Positions 53,401-62,400 of a stretch of DNA of 64,000 nt are shown here, in pieces (positions within the stretch are counted from its first letter, which is position 1; each line of letters starts with the position of its first letter). Below the pieces are notes generated by a model, which was given only the letters and a program-made list of their open reading frames with translations, had not been told where the DNA came from and searched no databases. The stretch comes from Lycocorax pyrrhopterus obiensis (lineage: Eukaryota > Chordata > Aves > Passeriformes > Paradisaeidae), in contig JACSVZ010000010.1 of NCBI GenBank assembly GCA_014706295.1, forward strand, positions 19,930,501 through 19,994,500. The letters are read 5' to 3'. The position numbers and the translations under genes are program-made.

Positions 53401-56400
53401 AGCCATTCCCCCTTGTCCTGTCATTCCAGGCCCTTGTCCAAAGTCCCTCTCCAGCTCTCCTGGAGCCCCTTTAGGCCCTGGAAGGGGCTCCCAGGTCTCC
53501 CTGGAGCCTTCTCCTCTCCAGGTGAGCACCCCCAGCTCTCCCAGCCTGGCTCCAGAGCAGAGGGACTTGTTCCAGCAGCTCCTGAAGAGAAGATTAGATT
53601 TTTCTAATCTGGAATCAGCCTTAAAACAAAAAGACCATTCCTGTTATCCACAAGCAAACAGAGCCCATAGGATAGAGCCAATGGAATCACTGAGACCTTG
53701 GTGTGCCACCAGCAGGACCCAGCTGCTGCAGGACTCCTGCAAGCCGTGGGAAAAGCAGTTGCTTTTATTCATCCCAAACCAAGCAGGAGGGTCCTGGGAT
53801 GCTGCTGGGTGAGGAGGGGGCAGTTCAAGCAAAGTCAAAGCTTTGTCCTTTGGTAACTGCCTAGGAAGTGGAACCATTCCAGGAGCCAGGAGCTAGGTCT
53901 GTTTGACCATGGACAAGTAACTCAGTTTATTCCACAAACTTCAAGTACAGGGGACGAATGACATGTTCGAGTGACTTATCCAATACTGGAAACATGTTGG
54001 AGACTTGAACTGCTTCTGGCAGCACTTGGAGATGCAAAAGCATCGGGTCAGGTCAGAGGGGAAGCTCCTCTTGTCCCCAAGGTATGGAAGCAGCGGATTC
54101 AAGCAGCTGTACAAAGCCTCAGAGGAAGGAGAAGCCCAGGAACCGAGGAACCAGCCTTGGGGAGGAGGGAACACCTGGAACAACCAGTCCTCAAGGAGGG
54201 TCATAGAGCAAGAGCCTAATTTTGGGCAAAAACTACCGCACTTGCACTGTGCTACTCATGTACATGCTCAGGTAGGTGCTGCCACCAGGACTGACTGTGC
54301 CACCACCAGTAAAGTGAGCTCCTGGGCATAGCCCAGGACGCCTCCAGCCAGGATGCTGGTGCAAGCTCCTGTGGATTTTAGGACAAAAAACAATCATGAA
54401 ACGGTTCAGTACAACACTGGCATTAGAGGACTGATGAGAGCAATGCAACTAGTTTGCACAGAGATTGTTAAAACTACTTCAATTACCTTGGTGAGCAAAT
54501 GGATCATATCCCAGGCTACCTAAAACCTGAAGGAAGTACATTTCCTAAAGGAAAGATGTCCTTTCCTGAGACACCCCACGGACTGACCATCAGGTCTCTG
54601 ACTCCGTGCCCGCGCTTCGCTGTTCTGTTTTGCTGCTCTCACGAAGGTAAAGCACTCAGACACTATTTTAGGTAATTAAATATTTAATTCCACAGCAAGA
54701 AAGAAGAAGCCAGCAGATGGTCACTGTGCAGCAGGGCCTCGCTCGACTTCTGGGGGGAGAAAAGTTCAAGGAAGAATCATGAAAATCCGTTTCTATGCGC
54801 AAACATTCCTCCAGTTAGAGGAAGAAGAAGGGAACTACAGGGGAGATGTTAGTTTCCCTAAAACAGGGAGGCACTAAAACATCAGAGACAGCATCAAATA
54901 TCCAAAGCAGCACATCAGAGACGTCTGTTGGTTGGTTACTCCTGATCCAGGACTTTCTCTGAATCCACTGGATCCATCCACCACTATTGAGCTGTTCTGA
55001 GAAGCACCAAGAAGAGCCACATCCACACAGTTTAGATCCCTTTGACAAACTTCTCCCTGCTCTACCACTTAATCTAGTGTGAAGCATCTTAGGATGTCTG
55101 AGACACACGAAATCCAGTCTGCTCCTTGGCTAATCCAAGGTGACTAGGGATCCTCATCCGAGCCACATGGCAGGCAGAGAAACTGGTGCTGCTGGGAGGG
55201 AGCAGATGCAACTTCGGTGCCCTGTCAGAAAGTCTTGGAACATCGAAGCTGACGGGACACGTGGCACAGGGAGCCACAGAGTCACTGCTAAAGGAAGAGG
55301 CAGTTATCACATCCTCTGTTCATGTGGAAACATCTCACATGGAAGCTCATCTCAGGATTCAGCTTCCAAATTACTGGGCTATTTGCTACTCTGTCCAACT
55401 GCACCAAGGGAAATGCAAAACTTGACTAAATAGCTTAGAAAAAGGAAAAAAGGACTATTTTCACTAGTTTTTGATGATGACAAGTGAAACAGGTAATCGA
55501 TACACACATACATCCTTCAGGCACTGGCCAAGTAGGTCACTCCCTTCCAGCCCAAGTTTTCCTCTGACTACTACCCAAGAGAAACACATTTAAAAATGTT
55601 TATTCTGAACATCCAAGAAGGAAATCACCATTAAAACTCTTCTCATTAGGAAAAAGCGCCATTTTTCTCCCAAAGCTGCAGGTGATGACAATTTTGACGT
55701 CTCAGAGCTCACTGGGACCATCTGGCTGCACACGCAGTCGAATGCGGCCGCTGTGCTGCCGAGGGGACGAGGCGGCTCCTGCGGTGTCACCGCCAGGCTC
55801 CCTCTACTCTCCCTCCTTCAGCTAACGTTGGGAGCTTCAGCCAGCCACATCATTTGGCAGGATTAATTGGCTAATTTATTGAGCAGAATGTCACATGCAA
55901 CGCTACTGTTGTTCTCTCTGAGTCACGCACGCCATGGGTTCGGACACCTCTAGTCTTCATTTGGCAAGCGTACGACAATTCCAAGTAACCAGACATCCCT
56001 ACTGCAAGTTCAAGCCTGGCTGTTCGAGCAGTTTCAGAGCAAGGACCATTAAGGGGAGCCTGGCACTAGCCACATCACTGAGAACAGACCCCTCTATTTC
56101 CCCAAAGCTGGCACTTACTTAGCTCCGATCTGTTTTTCCAGCCAGACACTCTTCCTCCCCTAATCGCTGGTGCAGGCACCAAGTCAAGCCTCCCTGCTCC
56201 TGGCAGGCTGACTCCACCAAAATTTGTTTTGTTCAGATTCCAGGTTTCATGGCGAGACCAGAACTGTAGTTCACATCCTCCACTCAAGTATTTGCCGATT
56301 TCCAATTGTTTTAGCAAAACTGCAGCACAAGAGCTTCTAATGGCATCCAACAGCTCATCCGAGCTGGGTGTGCGGCACCCGTGGGACCACACACAGAGAG

Positions 56401-59400
56401 AAACAGAGTCAGGTTGTTCAGGTGGCTCCTCAACAGTCCCTTGAAAAATGCTCCAAGACAGTAAATTAGAGACTAGGAAGGAATCCCTGGCTGTGAGGGT
56501 GGGGAGGCCCTGGGATGGAATTCCCAGAGCAGCTGTGGCTGCCCCTGGATCCCTGGCAGTGCCCAAGGCCAGGTTGGACGGGGCTTGGAGCAGCCTGGGA
56601 CAGTGGAAGGTGTCCCTGCCCATGGCCAGGGGTGAAATGAGATGGGCTTTAAGGTCCTTCCAACCCAAACCATTCCATGAATGCTCTGAGTAGTTAAGTA
56701 TTACAGGATGGAAAGATTAAATTCCGTAGGAACAGGAGAAAACCTAAAAATACTTAATCTAACCAAAATAAAGCCATTCCTTCAAATTTTGAGTTTTATA
56801 ATTCCTTAATAACATCTTTAAAGAGTGGAAGGAAGCCAAGTGGTGTAGAAAAAGCAGACTGGGATTCATTCATGTGTCACAAGACATGTGGGCTGGGGTA
56901 TCCCAGAAATCACAAGCACCAAGAGAACTCCAGCAGGAAGTTCAACTTTGTATTTTGGTAATATATTATTACCAAAGTATTTCTGGGTGTCCATCAGACA
57001 TCCTCTGCAAGTGGAAGCTGGGTCTCTTCAGGGAAAACAGGAAAAGTAAAATCAGAAGTGTAAAAAAACTACAGTAATGTAAGAAATTTGTCGAAACCCG
57101 AAGTCAATACATGATCAAGGCACAGAAGGAGCAGAGAAGGTCGCTGCTTCAGAGACTTCCTTGAGCAGTGGAACACCCTGCACGAGGCTGTGGAAATCCT
57201 TGGCACGGGAAACAGCACATGCTACAAGGCTCTTCAGGTTTAAAAAACAACCATAAATTCAGGGAAGAAAAATCCAAACACTATTAGACACAACTGAAGG
57301 TCTGTATCAGGGAAATCAGAGACTGCCAGAAAAAAATGTATCAAAAATTCCACCTTTGGCTGATCCTGCTCTATTTTTCTCCTGTTTGCTGTAGACCATG
57401 GTTGCACAGAGGAGCCCAGGGGCTTTTGAACACTCTTATGATTTAACAAGTAAAAATGAGAACAAATTCCTAGGTTTAAAGACTTTAGATCACCTACTTA
57501 AGGTGTGTTGTTCTATACACAAATAACTTTCTGCCCATTGACGATTCCTATGTTTTACAAACACACAGGGATATTTCCTTATCAGCAAATCCTCAAGAAC
57601 TCGAGGGTTTAAGTCCACACAATTACCCAATATCATCATTACGACCTCATTCTCACCAAATCTCTTCCAAAACTTGTGTGAGGCTAAAAGGAATTGGCCC
57701 AGATCCCTAAGTTCAAGTCAGAGTTACACAACAAATACTATGGTGTTGTTTGATTTAATAAAGAAATCCCAAACTTTTGATAAGCTTAAGGTAGGTTTAC
57801 TCACCTGCACTTCCAAGTTGCTTATAAAATCTGTATTCTAAATGAAGCTGTGGTGCCCGGGATTTAATTGGTTCCTAGAACACAAATAAATAAATTGGTT
57901 AAAATCAGTTTGACTGAAAGAAGTTCCATCCTATACTTGAAGATTTGCGCGTATTTAAAACACCCCAGACTGAAATTCTAACAACAGACTTCACCATTAC
58001 ATGTCATTTAAATAAGAAGAGAACAAAAAGCAGTAAGATTTACTCTCTGGAGGAGAAATAACCTCCTCATTTAAATAAAAAGCTCCCTCATTGCAGTGAA
58101 ATTCAAGAATCATTCCACAAAGCTCCTGGTCCTTGAAGAATGACCCTGGACGTTGGCAGAGGGAAGTCAAGGTTGCAAAAGCTCAAGCCCCAAGTTCACT
58201 CTGTGGGCACTGTGATTGCCCACAGGGTTTTTGTTGGTCTCCAGCCTGTATTTTTGAAAAATGTTGAGTCATACAAGTGTGTTTTAGATCAGACCACAGT
58301 CGCTCACAGCGAGCACCAGTGAAGCCAGATAGCTGGGAAAAAGGAAGAAGTCTCCCCCTTCTTGTGGCAGGTGTTAGTCAAACATCTTGAAGCACTCAAA
58401 ATTATTCTATTTTTATCCACAAAATACAAAAAAAATAAAATGGGTAAGTCTGCAATGCACCCAAACCATCCCATTTGTCAACTGTTACTCATCCGTGCTT
58501 TACGCACAAGACTTAATGCCGACGATCCATCAAGGCATTAACGTGCAAGATTACAGAGCTTCTAAAAATACAAAGTTAATATGGAGAGGATTAAGAGACT
58601 GGAGTAATTACATTTGCAATGAAACTGTGCAGTTGGGATGGGCATGGATGCAGGTTCACCGACTGCCCAGGCAGCCTGGAGACAGAAGTTAGTACTGGCC
58701 TCTATTTTCATTGACCTCTAGTCTGCAGTGTAAGACTGATGTCCACACTGGATGTGAACTCCACAGTCAAGGCTCCTTTTTAACCGTGGAGAAGGAATTC
58801 TGTACGGGAATTCAGGCAATCTGACTTGCAGCTGAGCTGCTCCTCACCAGCTCAAGTCATCCCATCCATTTTCCAGCAAGGGGAACAAATGCTCCTGGTT
58901 ACTTCTCAACTTAATCATAGAATCATTGAGGTAGGAAAAGGCCTCCAAGATCACCAAATTCCTGATGTTTTAAAGCTCCAGAAGACCAATATGACCAAAT
59001 ACTCAGCAATCAATATGAAAAAATATTCTGGAGGCAAAATTGAACCTGCACCAAAAGCAAATACAAAGCAACACACAAACAAGTTTGTTCTATAAGTCAC
59101 ATTTAAATTAAGATAATTGTTGCTGGTGGCTTGAGGGAGAGTCTACAGATACCTGCAGGGATTCAGGGCAACAGGAACTCAGCCTGTTCAGGGAGCAGTT
59201 TATTTATCCAAACATTTAAAGGGGAAGGATTGATTGATGATTGATTGATTGATGCAGGACATGATGCTGCTTGTGGGATCAGGGGAGGTAGCCCTGAGCC
59301 ACTTCTGCATCGGGAGCTGCTGGAGCTGGAGCTCTGGACACTTGCCAGAGTCATGGCAGCTTCCGAGAAGATCATACCAGCACAGATGGTTGTCCTGTAG

Positions 59401-62400
59401 GCCAAGGGCTTAGGGATGATGGCAGATGTTGTGTTTGTAGCAAAAATAACTGAATTGCTACTGCCTAATGGAGCAAATGCACAGCTCGAACGAACGGCGT
59501 CATCACTGCTGCGAGGGGATGGCCCGGTACCTGCGCTCTGACTGCAGCTGGATGGCACCAGGCTGGCTTCTCCCAGGGAAGAAATTCCTCCTGTGGGCAA
59601 TGGGGCTTAGAAAACCCTCAGAAGAATAAACCAGATGCCCCTGACCAAGTAAGTCAGCTGAAGAGCAGGACCAGGAGCTACACGGTGACACCACACAAAT
59701 CAACACAGAGACCAATCTCCACTGCCAACAGTTTTCCAAGGTGTAGCCTCAGTCCCAAAAAGAAACCATGAGGCGTTAGCATGGAATTTCACAGCACTTT
59801 CTGGTGGGCTCTTGGTATCCATCATACAATTCCCTCATTTTCCAGCTCTAACACTGTGATAGGAGTCAGGAATAGCTGAGACAGCAGGGCTGCAGTGGCA
59901 GAAGACGATCTCACAACTTGAAGGACTTGGAGCAGTGCTTTGACTCGGTCCAACAATGCAGATAAAAGAAAATGTTGCCTGTAAGTACATCAAAAGCAGC
60001 TACTCCACCACTAATCCACAAATTATTTGAAGGATAAAGAAAATAGCAGTTAAGTCCACATGTAAGAGAAGTGTATTTGCTGCTGAGGAGGCTGAGTAAT
60101 TCTTATTCCTGTGGAATTTTGTCTAAGATTAGGAGACCAAGAAATCCCCATTTCTCCTACTGTTCCCTCCTTAAACTTCTCCAAAACGGAGCAGGTGTAT
60201 GGACACCTGGATGGCCATTGGATGGCAATTCCAGCCCTTCACACGAGAAGGACCTGAGATTTTTAAGCCTGGATCACAACAGGGCAAATGAAACTGGAGC
60301 ATGTTGCAGAGTAATTGTTTTAACACTCAGTTATTCAGGAAAAAAAAATAGTAGGAAAAAGGAAGAAAGAATGTGACCAGAAAAACAGGTCAGACTGAGG
60401 CAGCCGTGAGGCAATGCCATTGAGTCCTGCCATATGGAAAAGCTTCAGGTTACTGAGAGGTGTCACTGCAGCCACTTGTTTGAGAGAAAAAAGCACCCTT
60501 TGGACTAGTACAGCTGTGTTTTACCTGGGTTATGACTTCCTTATGGTTTCCAATGCAACAATTTTGTGGGATTATCTTTGGAAGCAAATTAGAAGCATCA
60601 TTGCCTCAATAAAACGCCTCGTCTGTGTACACAGCACATTTTCTAGGGCCTAAAAGCAACAATTCTTCTTCCTGATGTGGATCCATATCAAGGGCATCTC
60701 TGCTCTGGAGCCAGGCTGGGAGAGCTGGGGGTGTTCCCCTGGAGAAGAGAAGGCTCCAGGGAGACCTCAGAGCCCCTTCCAGGGCCTAAAGGGGCTCCAG
60801 GAGAGCTGGAGAGGGACTGGGGACAAGGGATGGAGGGACAGGACACAGGGAATGGCTTCCCACTGCCAGAGGACAGGGATGGATGGGATATTGGGAAGGA
60901 ATTCTTCCCTGTGAGGGTGGAGAGGCCCTGGCACAGGGTGCCCAGAGCAGCTGTGGCTGCCCCTGGATCCCTGGCAGTGTCCAAGGCCAGGTTGGACGGG
61001 GCTTGGAGCAGCCCAGGATAGTGGAAGGTGTCCTTGGTGTTCCACCATGGCAGGGGGTGGAATGAGACGAGCTTTAAGATCCCTTCCAGGAAACCCAAAC
61101 CCATCTGAGATTCTGTGTTCCTGAATTCCTCTGCAGGCATTCATTTATTTACTTTAGGGAATGTTTTCTGATATTTGCCAACAGGTGTGAAAACAAGTCC
61201 CTCCTGCAAAGCTGTAATTATTTTTCATCTACTACGTATCATGAGGGGAATGCCAGAGTAATGGAATCTGGGGCACTCGAACATGATCACAATTAATGCA
61301 CCAAGTCCATCCTGATTTTCTGTCACCAGAGTGATCCCTGTCATTTTGCCAGACGGCATCAACTGGACAAACCAGAGGGTTTGCTGCATTACCAAATTAG
61401 CACCACAACTTTAACTTCAGATTTTAGGGTTTGGATCATGTTTAAAGAGTGTTCGCATGAGAACTCAGCACATCAGGTGAAGACATCAAATCTGAAACCC
61501 TGAGGGACTAATGAAAGTCTGAGTTTACAGATAGGAAAAGTTAAGGCCTAAACACAAACTGCTAGGCTGTGAGTTTATAAATGCAGAAGAGCTACAAGGT
61601 AGGGAGTTCCCCATCCCCCAGATTCCACAGATGATGAGACTGTATCTTCTCTGCAACCCAAGGCAGCCAGAGGGAAGACTGACCTTCACCAAATTGGATC
61701 TTGTTTTGCCTGTTGTATCTGCAGTCTCTCGGCGTCGCACCAGACCGAGCTTTGCTCGGCTCCCCCAGGGGATTTTAACCATAGGAACACCCTCTTTTCT
61801 GCCTCTTGACTCCAAAAACATGGACCACCAGGCTGCACAGTGCCATGCTCTTAACCAAACACTCTGACAACTGGAAAATTCATGGAGTTCTGAACAGAAA
61901 GACTCGAGCCATGGAGCAGCAGGAGGTGGCAAACCCACTACCAGTGCCCTTTGCTAGGACCTGGGCAGAGGAACAAGGCTTTCACTGCTCTAAAACAGCT
62001 ACAGACCCTCTAGGTACCAAAAACCTTCAGCAGCTGGAAGGATGGGTTCTTTCCCCTGCTTTTAGTGCTTTTAAGAACTTATCTTAGTTTTAATAAGTCA
62101 TTCCCAGCTGAGGGTGAGAGCAGCGCTGAGCTCAAAGTAAAAAACCTGCTTTTGGTCTGAATTTTTAACGAGAAGTACAAGTCATTTAAGGACACCTGAA
62201 GCTTTTACTCACCAGTTTGATCGCTACATATTCATTGGTGTAGAGATTTTTACCTGCGAAGGGAGAAGAAAAAAATCTTTTAGTTCCACATTCAACACTT
62301 GCAGCTTGAGGCACAACAAGAAAGAGTGACACTGATGCCGAAGGGCTGTTTTCCCAATTCCCCCTGAAGTTCCTTCCTTTAACAAAGCATAAGCCTGAAA

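Larger units (their letters stand above)
39802..57804 (-). other. CSNK1G1: CSNK1G1 intron, 18 kb
   Basis: The longest complete intron in the window. It holds a candidate solo LTR (45688-45916), seven CR1 tails (46556, 47703, 48229, 50225, 51712, 53181, 56470), an AGAATA-type run (41791-41835), a 13-base C run (51874-51886) and a small CpG cluster (about 55730-55795). No exon of this or another gene is recognised. Confidence 0.75.
57875..62212 (-). other. CSNK1G1: CSNK1G1 intron, 4.3 kb
   Basis: Contains a very short CR1 tail (58912-58960), a GATT tetranucleotide run (59228-59254) and a longer CR1 fragment (60698-61122). No exon or RNA gene is recognised. Confidence 0.8.
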
